Shown: in pieces, positions 50,641 to 58,610 of the stretch
How positions within the stretch are numbered: the stretch's first letter is position 1
How the letters are laid out: the number at the start of each line of letters is the position of its first letter
Assembly: GCA_937930845.1 (NCBI GenBank)
Contig: CALHBJ010000004.1
Location: 1 to 64,000, forward strand
DNA: 64,000 nucleotides
Source of the DNA: an uncultured Rhizobiaceae group bacterium
GTDB lineage: Bacteria; Pseudomonadota; Alphaproteobacteria; Rhizobiales; Rhizobiaceae
Direction: 5' to 3'
Notes under the pieces: generated by a model
Seen by the model: the letters and a program-made list of their open reading frames with translations, nothing else
Databases searched by the model: none
Told to the model about the DNA's origin: nothing
Made by a program: the position numbers and the translations under genes

Positions 50641-52218
50641 ATGGGATTTGATGTGGAGCCGGTCACGCGCAAGGTCATGAATCTTGCACATTTTCTACGC
50701 CAGTCGGCGCAGCGTCTGCCCGATGTGCCAGGCATTATTCGCGGCGAAGATAAACTGAGCTTTTCGCAACTGGATCGTTTGACGAGCAATGCCTGCGCCG
50801 CCCTTGCCAAGCTTGGGGTCGGCAAGGGAGACCGAATTCTTGTGCAGTCCCGCAACTCGTTCGAGATGTTCCTTTCCATGTTTGTGGCATTCCGGCTTGG
50901 GGCCATTTGGGTGCCGGTGAATTTTCGCCTGGGCGAAGATGAAGTGGGTTATATCGCCGCCAATTCACAAGCCAAGCTCATGATTTACGATCCGGTTTTC
51001 GCCGGGCACAGGGATGCGGCCAAACGCATGGGTGCGTTGCAACATGTGGTGTCGTTTGGTGATGCCGGGCCAGGTGAAATTGCGTGGCAGTCACTGGTTG
51101 AAAAAAATGCGCCGTTTGAAGATTGCCCCGTGGATTACGATGATCCGTGCTGGTTCTTCTTCACTTCCGGCACAACCGGCCACCCAAAGGCGGCCATGTT
51201 GACCCATGGCCAAATGGGTTTTGTGATCACCAATCATATTGCCGACCTGATGCCCGGGCTTGGGCCTGATGATGCCTCACTGGTGGTCGCTCCATTGTCC
51301 CATGGTGCGGGCATTCATCAGCTGTCTCAGGTGGCCCGTGGTGTTCCCACCATTTTGCTTCAGGGCACGCGGTTTGATGTGGAAGAAGTGTTTGCCCTGA
51401 TCGAACATCACCGGGTGACGAATATGTTCACGGTGCCCACCATTTTGAAAACCATGGTGGAGAGCGATGCCGTCGACCGTTTCGACCATTCCTCTTTGCG
51501 CCATGTGATCTATGCGGGTGCACCGACCTATCGTGTGGACCAGCAGTTTGCGCTCACGAAACTGGGCAAATGCATCGTTCAATATTTTGGCATGGGTGAA
51601 GTGACCGGCAATATTACCGTGTTGCCGCCCCATCTTCACGATGCAGACGACAAGGTTCAGGGGCGGATTGGAAGCTGCGGTTACGCGCGAATGGCCATGC
51701 AAATCCAAATTCAAAACGAAGATGGCGATGAATTGACGCGGGGAGAAACCGGCGAAATTTGTGTGATCGGACCGGCCGTATTTGCCGGTTATTACAGAAA
51801 TGATGAGGCGAATGCCAAAGCGTTCCGCAATGGCTGGTTTCGCACGGGCGATCTGGGACACATGGACGGCGAGGGCTATGTGTATATTACCGGGCGTGCT
51901 TCAGACATGTATATTTCCGGCGGTTCGAATATTTACCCGCGCGAAATCGAGGAAAAACTGCTTGAACATCCCGATATCCGCGAATGCGCGATTGTCGGCA
52001 TGCCAGACCCGAAATGGGGGGAGGTCGGTGTTGCTGCAATTGTGCCCCGCGAGCTCCAATCGTTTGATCTTGATGCGTTTACCGCATGGATGGGCGACCG
52101 CATTGCCCGCTATAAATTGCCCCAGTCAATCGAAATATTCGATGCATTGCCTGTGTCAGGATACGGCAAAATCACCAAGAAGCTTGTTAAAGAGGCGTTG
52201 TTTGCGAGGAAGGAGTAA
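50641..52218 (+). CDS. Acyl-CoA synthetase (AMP-forming)
   Basis: A 525-residue ANL-family ligase that activates a carboxylic acid with ATP and CoA. Motif A3 is FFFTSGTTGHPKAAMLTHGQ near residue 175, A5 is QYFGMGEVTGN, the hinge region is WFRTGDLGHMDGEGYVYITGRASDMYISGG in short: TGDLGHMDGEGY near 410, and the catalytic Lys is in GYGKITKKLVKE near the end. Substrate (fatty, aromatic or other acid) cannot be told. It begins 26 bp after the flavoprotein gene, and the ABC transporter of branched-chain type follows, a pairing common for uptake and activation of organic acids. Confidence 0.87.
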   Translation: MGFDVEPVTRKVMNLAHFLRQSAQRLPDVPGIIRGEDKLSFSQLDRLTSNACAALAKLGVGKGDRILVQSRNSFEMFLSMFVAFRLGAIWVPVNFRLGEDEVGYIAANSQAKLMIYDPVFAGHRDAAKRMGALQHVVSFGDAGPGEIAWQSLVEKNAPFEDCPVDYDDPCWFFFTSGTTGHPKAAMLTHGQMGFVITNHIADLMPGLGPDDASLVVAPLSHGAGIHQLSQVARGVPTILLQGTRFDVEEVFALIEHHRVTNMFTVPTILKTMVESDAVDRFDHSSLRHVIYAGAPTYRVDQQFALTKLGKCIVQYFGMGEVTGNITVLPPHLHDADDKVQGRIGSCGYARMAMQIQIQNEDGDELTRGETGEICVIGPAVFAGYYRNDEANAKAFRNGWFRTGDLGHMDGEGYVYITGRASDMYISGGSNIYPREIEEKLLEHPDIRECAIVGMPDPKWGEVGVAAIVPRELQSFDLDAFTAWMGDRIARYKLPQSIEIFDALPVSGYGKITKKLVKEALFARKE

Positions 52219-52260
52219 TGATATAATAAATTGACGTTTCTATCTCGAAATATAAAATCA

Positions 52261-52887
52261 ATGAAGAAATTTTCCTCAAACGTGCGACGTTTCTTGTTCA
52301 ACATATTTGGGAGCATTGTAAGTCAATTCGGGCGTTTCAGTCTTTGGTTAAAAGAAGTGCCGGGGCGTATTGCAAAAACGTGGGGTGTCATCGCGCTTAT
52401 TTTTAATTCTATCGTCGCAATAATTGCATTTGGAGGGCTTAGTCCGGTTTTTTCAAACTATTTGGTTTGTTATTTGGTTTTTATTTTTTCAATCATTGCG
52501 GCTTTCAGCACGTTACTGGCAATGTATTCAGGTGAAATTGGACGTTTGAAAACGTTGATTTTCCTTGGTGCACATTCCGTGGCGCTGATTTTCCTGTTTG
52601 CTGGAATCTCTTATTCATACGGTCTGGTAGGGAGTGGGGTGCCGATGGATGGTGGAGAGGGGGCGGGCGGAATGGATCGAATTTCGGCGCTCTATTTTGC
52701 CATCGTCACGTGGACTACGCTGGGCTATGGCGATTTCTCGCCGAAGCCTGAGCTTCGATTGCTTGCTTCTTTCATTGCCTCGACGGGCTATCTATTTCTT
52801 GGGCTGATCGTTGCGACAGTATCCAGTGCTCTTGTCGACCGTTCCGTATCTAAAAATGCTACCCGCGGCCAACAAGGAAATCGATGA
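52261..52887 (+). CDS. Two-TM-type potassium channel (Ion_trans_2)
   Basis: A 208-residue membrane protein with a K+ selectivity filter in VTWTTLGYGDFSPKPELR (about 155-172), followed by a pore-lining helix (LLASFIASTGYLFLGLIVATVSSAL). Two or more hydrophobic helices precede it (VIALIFNSIVAIIAFGGL, LVCYLVFIFSIIAAFSTLL, TLIFLGAHSVALIFLFAGI). It has no Arg-rich S4, unlike the channel at 46.7 kb, and shares no obvious sequence with it beyond the filter. ATG 52261 (MKKFSSNVRRFLFN) is chosen. The DNA is A/T-richer than its neighbours, which suggests separate acquisition. Its last 29 bases overlap a small minus-strand frame. Confidence 0.82.
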   Translation: MKKFSSNVRRFLFNIFGSIVSQFGRFSLWLKEVPGRIAKTWGVIALIFNSIVAIIAFGGLSPVFSNYLVCYLVFIFSIIAAFSTLLAMYSGEIGRLKTLIFLGAHSVALIFLFAGISYSYGLVGSGVPMDGGEGAGGMDRISALYFAIVTWTTLGYGDFSPKPELRLLASFIASTGYLFLGLIVATVSSALVDRSVSKNATRGQQGNR

Positions 52888-53050
52888 ATATATAGACCAG
52901 CGAAATGGCCGGTAGCACTGACATGATTGCTTGGAACGTATGTAAATAATTGATCTGCTTTTTCTCTTTGTCGAAGAACCAATCTGACACTGTCGATACC
53001 TTTCCAAAATCGGCTATTTCTCCTGCTAGATACAATATAAGTGTTAGCAT
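52859..53050 (-). CDS. Possible small membrane protein, antisense overlap with channel gene
   Basis: A 63-residue frame from ATG 53050, not recognised. It has a hydrophobic N-terminus (MLTLILYLAGEIADFG), a charged middle (WFFDKEKKQINYLH) and a C-terminal transmembrane stretch (AIMSVLPAISLVYIFIDFLVG). Composition is protein-like and it fills a 352-bp gap that is otherwise empty. It overlaps the 3' end of the convergent channel gene by 29 bases. There is no clear Shine-Dalgarno. It could be a companion of the channel acquired with it, or chance. Confidence 0.4.
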   Translation of the reverse strand: MLTLILYLAGEIADFGKVSTVSDWFFDKEKKQINYLHTFQAIMSVLPAISLVYIFIDFLVGRG

Positions 53051-53239
53051 ATGGTGTTTCAAGTTGAATTGCTACTTTCGGTTGTGTTTTGGTTCACAAA
53101 ATTGAATCCCCGTTAATGTCTATCTTATCCCAAAGGCTGATTGCGGCTGTTTGAGGCTTTCGCGTAGTTTGATGGGTGGAGGATGGGGCGAAGTGTGCCC
53201 ATGATTCCCATAATGCTCATTTCCAAGGGAGGATACCTT

Positions 53240-54598
53240 ATGAGTGAACGTAACGATATTACGCGCCGCCGCGTGATGAAGAGCGGGGCAGCCGCTGCTG
53301 CAGCTGCGGCTTCAACACCATATTTCTTTACTCGTGCTTTTGCTGATGGCCATGGCTACCTGAACGCCCCTAAGGGTGACACGGTGACTTTGGGCTTTAA
53401 CGTGCCTCAGTCCGGCCCCTATGCCGACGAAGGTGCCGACGAGCTGCGCGCCTACGAACTGGCTGTCGAACACCTCAATGGTGGCGGCGATGGCGGCATG
53501 ATGAGCACGTTCTCGTCAAAGGCGCTGAAGGGTAACGGCATTCTTGGCAAAAAAGTTGCCTATGTGACCGGCGATACGCAGACCAAGTCTGACGCTGCAC
53601 GCGCTTCGGCCCGTTCGATGATTGAAAAAGACGGCGCTGTCATGATCACCGGTGGTTCGTCATCCGGTGTTGCTGTGGCTGTTCAGGCGCTTTGTCAGGA
53701 AGCTGGTATCATCTTCATGGCTGGTCTTACTCACTCCAACGACACGACAGGTAAGGATAAGAAGGCCAACGGTTTCCGTCACTTCTTCAACTCCTACATG
53801 TCAGGTGCTGCGCTGGCGCCGGTGCTGGCCAAGGCCTATGGCAAAGAGCGTAAGGCTTATCACCTCACTGCTGACTATAACTGGGGTTACACGACCGAAC
53901 AGGCCGTGAAAGAATCCACAGAAGCCATGGGTTGGGAAACTGTTGCTGCGGTTAAAACACCGCTGACACAGACTGACTTCTCTTCCTACATCGCGCCTGT
54001 TTTGCAGTCCGGTGCTGATACGCTGGTTCTCAACCACTACGGTGGTAACATGGTGAACTCGCTGACCAACGCGGTTCAGTTTGGTCTGCGTGACAAGCAG
54101 GTTAACGGAAAAGACTTCCAGATCATCGTTCCGTTGTACTCACGCCTGATGGCCAAGGGTGCCGGTGCCAACGTTAAAGGCATCTTCGGTTCAACCAACT
54201 GGCACTGGTCGCTGCAGGACGAAGGCTCCAAAGCATTCGTTAAATCCTTCGGCACCAAGTATGGCTTCCCGCCATCCCAGGCAGCGCATACCTGCTACGT
54301 GCAGACAATGCTCTATGCCGATGCTGCTGAACGTGCTGGCACGTTTAACCCATGTGGCATTGTTGAAGCTCTCGAAGGCTTTGAATTCGACGGCATGGGC
54401 AACGGCAAAACGCTGTACCGCGCCGAAGATCACCAGTGCTTCAAAGACGTTCTGGTTGTGAAGGGTAAAGAGAACCCAACTTCTGAGTTCGACCTTCTCG
54501 AAGTGGTTGAAGTGACACCGGTTGACCAGGTCACTTACGCACCTGATCACCCACAGATGGCTGGTGGTAATCTGGGTACATGTAACTCAGGTGCTTAA
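53240..54598 (+). CDS. ABC transporter substrate-binding protein (branched-chain amino acid type)
   Basis: A 452-residue periplasmic binding protein of the LivJ/type I fold. The N-terminus has a twin-arginine-like signal (TRRRVMKSGAAAAAAAAS) and cleavage near AFA-DG at about residue 36. Family parts are TLGFNVPQSGPYADEGADELRAYELAVEHLN in short: GFNVPQSGPYADEG, VMITGGSSSGVAVAVQ, HLTADYNWGYTTEQAVKE and DTLVLNHYGGNMVNS. ATG 53240 follows AAGGGAGG at ideal spacing. The ligand is unknown; amino acids, organic acids or a C3 sulfonate are all possible. A stable hairpin separates it from the permease genes, as usual for highly expressed binding proteins. Confidence 0.88.
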   Translation: MSERNDITRRRVMKSGAAAAAAAASTPYFFTRAFADGHGYLNAPKGDTVTLGFNVPQSGPYADEGADELRAYELAVEHLNGGGDGGMMSTFSSKALKGNGILGKKVAYVTGDTQTKSDAARASARSMIEKDGAVMITGGSSSGVAVAVQALCQEAGIIFMAGLTHSNDTTGKDKKANGFRHFFNSYMSGAALAPVLAKAYGKERKAYHLTADYNWGYTTEQAVKESTEAMGWETVAAVKTPLTQTDFSSYIAPVLQSGADTLVLNHYGGNMVNSLTNAVQFGLRDKQVNGKDFQIIVPLYSRLMAKGAGANVKGIFGSTNWHWSLQDEGSKAFVKSFGTKYGFPPSQAAHTCYVQTMLYADAAERAGTFNPCGIVEALEGFEFDGMGNGKTLYRAEDHQCFKDVLVVKGKENPTSEFDLLEVVEVTPVDQVTYAPDHPQMAGGNLGTCNSGA

Positions 54599-54616
54599 GC
54601 ACTGATTTAGGTTTGT

Positions 54617-54642
54617 CGGGGCAATTCGCAAGAATTGCCCCG
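54617..54642 (+). other. Intercistronic hairpin after binding-protein gene
   Basis: CGGGGCAATT (54617-54626) pairs perfectly with AATTGCCCCG (54633-54642) around CGCAAG. No T-run follows, so it likely protects the binding-protein mRNA and partly limits readthrough into the permease genes, giving excess binding protein. Confidence 0.7.
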
Positions 54643-54710
54643 ATTTCCACTGGCGCAATTGGCGCAATTTCTAATTTTAAAAGTCGGGAGGGCCTTCGCG
54701 GGTTCCGATT

Positions 54711-55742
54711 ATGGAAGCTATTGTTCTTCAAGTATTAAACGGGTTGGACAAAGGATCGGCCTATGCGCTGATCGCATTGGGCCTGACTTTGATTTTTGGC
54801 ACGCTGGGCGTTGTGAACTTTGCCCACGGTGCGCTCTTCATGATCGGCGCGTTTTGCGCTGTCACGCTCAGCCGCCTGCTGACGCTCTCACACATTGTGA
54901 TCGACGAAACTCAAAAAGACTTTCTGGGCAATGCGCGCAAGGTGGAAGTGCCTTACATCTATGACATATTCGGGGAGGCAGCAGGCAATGTCATCATTGA
55001 CTGGGCTGTTCCCATATCCATCATCGTGGCGATTCCGGTCATGATGGCAATTGGGGTGGCGATTGAACGGGGGCTGATCAAGCACTTCTACAAGCGCCCC
55101 CATGCGGACCAGATTCTCGTCACCTTCGGTCTCGCTATCGTCCTTCAGGAAATCATCAAATATTTCTATGGGGCCAACCCCATTCCCACGCCAGCGCCTG
55201 ATGCCTTTAGGGGGTCGTTCGACTTTGGCGCGGCACTTGGTTTTGACCCCAATGTTATCATCTATCCCTATTGGCGGCTGGTCTATTTCGGTTTTGCGGC
55301 CATCATTATCAGCGCGGTGTTTGCTTTCCTGCAATTCACCACGTTCGGCATGGTGGTCCGCGCGGGAATGGCTGACCGGGAGACGGTGGGACTGCTTGGT
55401 ATCAATATTGACCGCCGCTTCACCATCATGTTCGGTCTTGCGGCTGCGGTCGCCGGGCTTGCCGGGGTGATGTACACGCCGATCAATTCGCCAAACTATC
55501 ACATGGGCATGGACTTTCTTGTGCTCAGCTTTGTGGTGGTTGTTGTGGGGGGAATGGGCAGCCTGGTTGGGGCTGTTCTGGCGGGATTCCTGCTGGGTAT
55601 TCTTGAGAGCATTGCCTCCATGGGCGCAGTGCTGGCCGTGTTGCCGGGCATCAACCAGATCATTTTGTATCTGGTCGCCATCATCATATTGCTGACCCGT
55701 CCGCGAGGCCTGATGGGCCGTGCCGGCGTGATGGAGGATTAA
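54711..55742 (+). CDS. livH: ABC transporter permease, LivH type
   Basis: A 343-residue inner-membrane permease. It starts with the LivH pattern (LNGLDKGSAYALIALGLTLIFGTLGVVNFAHGALFM in short: KGSAYALIALGLTLIFG, then NFAHG), and has a MADRETVGLLGINIDRRF cytoplasmic loop that contacts the ATPases, with further helices to VAIIILLTRPRGLMG. A roughly 50-residue insert between helices (about 60-110, DETQKDFLGNARKVEVPYIYD) makes it longer than typical 290-310-residue LivH. ATG 54711 starts the gene; livM follows 3 bp after the stop. Symbol follows fold, not proven substrate. Confidence 0.88.
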   Translation: MEAIVLQVLNGLDKGSAYALIALGLTLIFGTLGVVNFAHGALFMIGAFCAVTLSRLLTLSHIVIDETQKDFLGNARKVEVPYIYDIFGEAAGNVIIDWAVPISIIVAIPVMMAIGVAIERGLIKHFYKRPHADQILVTFGLAIVLQEIIKYFYGANPIPTPAPDAFRGSFDFGAALGFDPNVIIYPYWRLVYFGFAAIIISAVFAFLQFTTFGMVVRAGMADRETVGLLGINIDRRFTIMFGLAAAVAGLAGVMYTPINSPNYHMGMDFLVLSFVVVVVGGMGSLVGAVLAGFLLGILESIASMGAVLAVLPGINQIILYLVAIIILLTRPRGLMGRAGVMED

Positions 55743-55745
55743 GCC

Positions 55746-56954
55746 ATGCTGGGTCTTGAAAAAAGCGACTTCCGTTTGCTGTTGCTGGTGATCGTGTTGA
55801 CACTGTTTGCCCCATTCTTGCTCAACCCGTTTCCGGTTGATTCCACCATGGCGCAGTTCAATGCGGGCTATCCCGACCTGATGCAGCGTTTTGTGATCTT
55901 TGGAATTTTTGCCATTGGGTTCAACATTCTGTTTGGGTTGACCGGCTATTTGAGTTTCGGCCATGCCGCATTCCTGGGTGCTGGTTCATACGCGGCAATC
56001 TGGATGATGAAACTGCTGACGATGAATGTCATTCCGGCAATCGTTTTGAGCATTGTAGTGGCGGGGCTGTTCAGCCTTGCGGTTGGTTTCGTTTCCCTGC
56101 GCCGCTCAGGCATTTATTTCTCGATCCTCACCCTCGCATTTGCTCAGATGTCCTATTCACTGGCCTATTCGGTGCTGACGCCGATTACCGGCGGGGAGAC
56201 CGGACTTCAGCCGAAAATCGACGACCCTAGAATACTCGACAGTGTGTTGGCGGTTGGTCAGCAGGCACGGGCAAATCTGTTTGGGTTGGACATGAGCACT
56301 TCCCACGACTTAATTGTCGGCGGTTGGGCGTTCACGTTCAATGCGGGCTATTACGTGGCCGCGCTGCTGATGGTTATCAGCTTTTATATTTCCATTCGCA
56401 TCTTTCGTTCCCCGTTTGGGCTGATGCTGCGTGCGATCAAATCGAACCAGAACCGGTTGGGATATACAGGCGTCAGTGCACGCCCCTACACGCTGGCGGC
56501 CTTTGTGATTTCGGGCATGTATGCGGGACTTGCCGGGGGGCTCATGGTTGCTATGGACACCCAGGCGGGTGCTGAGCGCATGTTCTGGACAGCGAGCGGC
56601 GAGGTTGTCCTGATGACAATCCTGGGCGGAGCCGGAACGCTGATTGGCCCGGTTCTGGGGGCTGGAATGATCAAATATATGGAAAACATTGTTTCGAAGA
56701 TCAATTCCACCGTGCTGGAAGGCTGGTTCGCATGGATGCCGGAAATCATTCAGGATGTGGTGGTTGCGGTTGTTTATCCATTCGTTGGTAAAGGCTGGCA
56801 CTTAACGCTTGGGCTGGTCTTCATGCTGGTTGTGATTTTCCTGCCAGGCGGACTGATGGAAGGGTTCCGCCGGATCAGTGACCGTTTCTTTGGCGGATCC
56901 AGGAAAACCGATAACAGCACCGGTGGCACGACTGCGCCAACGGCGGCTGAGTAG
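55746..56954 (+). CDS. livM: ABC transporter permease, LivM type
   Basis: A 402-residue inner-membrane permease that pairs with LivH. Signature regions are [26 protein letters not shown] in short: [15 protein letters not shown] near residue 65, [18 protein letters not shown], the coupling-loop [24 protein letters not shown], and [13 protein letters not shown] near 300. The last helices end in [18 protein letters not shown] 55746 is 3 bp after livH. livG follows 9 bp downstream, so the operon is tight. Confidence 0.9.
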   Translation: MLGLEKSDFRLLLLVIVLTLFAPFLLNPFPVDSTMAQFNAGYPDLMQRFVIFGIFAIGFNILFGLTGYLSFGHAAFLGAGSYAAIWMMKLLTMNVIPAIVLSIVVAGLFSLAVGFVSLRRSGIYFSILTLAFAQMSYSLAYSVLTPITGGETGLQPKIDDPRILDSVLAVGQQARANLFGLDMSTSHDLIVGGWAFTFNAGYYVAALLMVISFYISIRIFRSPFGLMLRAIKSNQNRLGYTGVSARPYTLAAFVISGMYAGLAGGLMVAMDTQAGAERMFWTASGEVVLMTILGGAGTLIGPVLGAGMIKYMENIVSKINSTVLEGWFAWMPEIIQDVVVAVVYPFVGKGWHLTLGLVFMLVVIFLPGGLMEGFRRISDRFFGGSRKTDNSTGGTTAPTAAE

Positions 56955-56963
56955 GGGAACGAT

Positions 56964-57779
56964 ATGTCTGTCAACGAAAACACCCATCAGGACGAAGACC
57001 GCGGATTCCAAAGTGGTATGCCTAATTCCGTTCTCCACATTGATGATGTTCACAAGAGCTTTGCGGGCCTCCACGCTTTGTCGGATGTGGATCTGGACGT
57101 GCGCGAGGGGGAAACACACGCCATTATCGGGCCAAATGGCGCGGGCAAATCCACTTTGCTCAATGTGTGCGTGGGCCGGTTAAAACCAGACCGCGGTGCG
57201 GTTGTGTTTGATGGGGAGGTTCTCACCGGTAAAAGCCCGCACGAAATCAATCAGCTGGGCGTTGCCCGGGTGTTTCAAACGCCGGAAGTGTTTCCAGACC
57301 TCACCGTTCTTGAAAATGTCATGGTTCCAGCGCTTTCGAACCGGGACGGGCATTTTACGCTCAACCCTTTCAAGCGCTTTAGTGCGGAACGTCAGTTGCG
57401 CGAGGAAGCCGAGCATGTGCTGGAGAGTGTGGGCCTGACGGCACAACTCACCGACCTTTCGTCGTCCATGTCGCGCGGGGACAAGCGTCGACTTGAACTG
57501 GCCATGGGTCTCATTCAAAAACCACGCCTGTTATTGTTGGATGAACCGACCGCTGGCATGGCACGGGCAGATACAAATGCCACGATTGATCTGTTGAAGC
57601 AGATCAAAGAGGGCGGCATGACCAAGGTGATTATCGAACATGACATGCATGTGGTGTTCTCGCTCGCCGACCGGATTTCGGTGCTCGCCGGAGGGCGCAT
57701 CATTGCCCAGGGAACTCCAGAAGAGATCAAGGTCAATCCGAAGGTCAAGGAAGCCTATCTTGGGGAGGAGCAGGTATGA
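56964..57779 (+). CDS. livG: ABC transporter ATP-binding protein, LivG type
   Basis: A 271-residue ATPase. Walker A is IIGPNGAGKSTLLN near residue 54, the signature motif is degenerate but recognisable as SSMSRGDKRRLELAM (LivG proteins usually have LxYGxQR), Walker B is LLLLDEPTAGM, and the switch His is in VIIEHDMHVVFSLADR. There is a 20-residue N-terminal extension before the domain. The stop overlaps the livF start (ATGA). It energises the LivH/LivM permease pair. Confidence 0.9.
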   Translation: MSVNENTHQDEDRGFQSGMPNSVLHIDDVHKSFAGLHALSDVDLDVREGETHAIIGPNGAGKSTLLNVCVGRLKPDRGAVVFDGEVLTGKSPHEINQLGVARVFQTPEVFPDLTVLENVMVPALSNRDGHFTLNPFKRFSAERQLREEAEHVLESVGLTAQLTDLSSSMSRGDKRRLELAMGLIQKPRLLLLDEPTAGMARADTNATIDLLKQIKEGGMTKVIIEHDMHVVFSLADRISVLAGGRIIAQGTPEEIKVNPKVKEAYLGEEQV

Positions 57780-58537
57780 GCCAGGCAGCAGAAACCGTGA
57801 CGACTGGCGACACAATGGCTGAAACATCCGCGTCAGATTATTTCTCTGTCAAGAGAATCAATGCCTATTACGGTGACAGCTACATTGTTCAGGATATCTC
57901 CTTTGGTGTGAATGAAGGGGAGATCGTGGCTCTGTTGGGGCGCAATGGTGCGGGCAAGACATCGACATTGCGGGCCATCGCGCGGGCTGATTCTCCCGAA
58001 GTTCGTTCCGGCGAAATCTGGCTGCAAGGCCAGGCTGTTCACGAAATGAAGGCCTTCCAGGCCTCCTCGTTGGGCATTGCCCTGGTGCCGGAAGACCGGC
58101 GCATTATTCAGGGGCTGACGGTTGAGGAAAATCTGGAGCTTGCAGTTATTTCAGGCGCACGGGGCTGGGAGTTCGAACGCATTTACAGCCTGTTTCCGCG
58201 CCTGAAGGAACGTCGCAAGCAGGAAGGTACAACCCTTTCTGGTGGCGAGCAGCAAATGTTGGCCATTGGCCGCGCTTTGGCGAAAGATCTGAAACTGCTT
58301 TTGCTTGATGAGCCCTATGAGGGCCTTGCCCCTGTGGTGCGTCACGATATTGAAAGGGCGCTGATGGAAGTGCGTGCTGCTGGTATCACGACGATTATCG
58401 TGGAGCAAAATGCTGTGGCTGCTCTGAAAATATCTGACCGTGCGATCATTCTGGACACCGGTGAAGTGGCTTTTGAAGGCACTGCAAAAGAAGTGATGGA
58501 CGATGAAGCGCTTCGTCACGAATATCTGGCGATATAA
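57776..58537 (+). CDS. livF: ABC transporter ATP-binding protein, LivF type
   Basis: A 253-residue ATPase, the second motor of the transporter. Walker A is LLGRNGAGKTSTLR near residue 60, the signature is LSGGEQQMLAIGRAL, Walker B is LLLLDEPYEGLAP and the switch region is TTIIVEQNAVAALKISDR. The DEPYEGL variant (LivF usually has DEPSxGL) is characteristic of a subset of these transporters. ATG 57776 overlaps the livG stop. Last gene of the five-gene transporter block; a hairpin follows. Confidence 0.9.
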   Translation: MSQAAETVTTGDTMAETSASDYFSVKRINAYYGDSYIVQDISFGVNEGEIVALLGRNGAGKTSTLRAIARADSPEVRSGEIWLQGQAVHEMKAFQASSLGIALVPEDRRIIQGLTVEENLELAVISGARGWEFERIYSLFPRLKERRKQEGTTLSGGEQQMLAIGRALAKDLKLLLLDEPYEGLAPVVRHDIERALMEVRAAGITTIIVEQNAVAALKISDRAIILDTGEVAFEGTAKEVMDDEALRHEYLAI

Positions 58538-58571
58538 TCAGTTACGATCGCTTGCGTAATACGCTTGCTTA

Positions 58572-58610
58572 ACGCCCACCGGCCCGATACCTGAAGCCGA
58601 TGGGCGTTTC
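58572..58610 (+). terminator. Hairpin after livF that overlaps the next start codon
   Basis: ACGCCCA (58572-58578) pairs with TGGGCGT (58601-58607), extended by CGG (58580-58582) with CCG (58597-58599) inside, then TTTCTCTTT. It has terminator features, but its 3' arm contains the last two bases of the ATG at 58600, so it could also mask that start. Confidence 0.5.
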
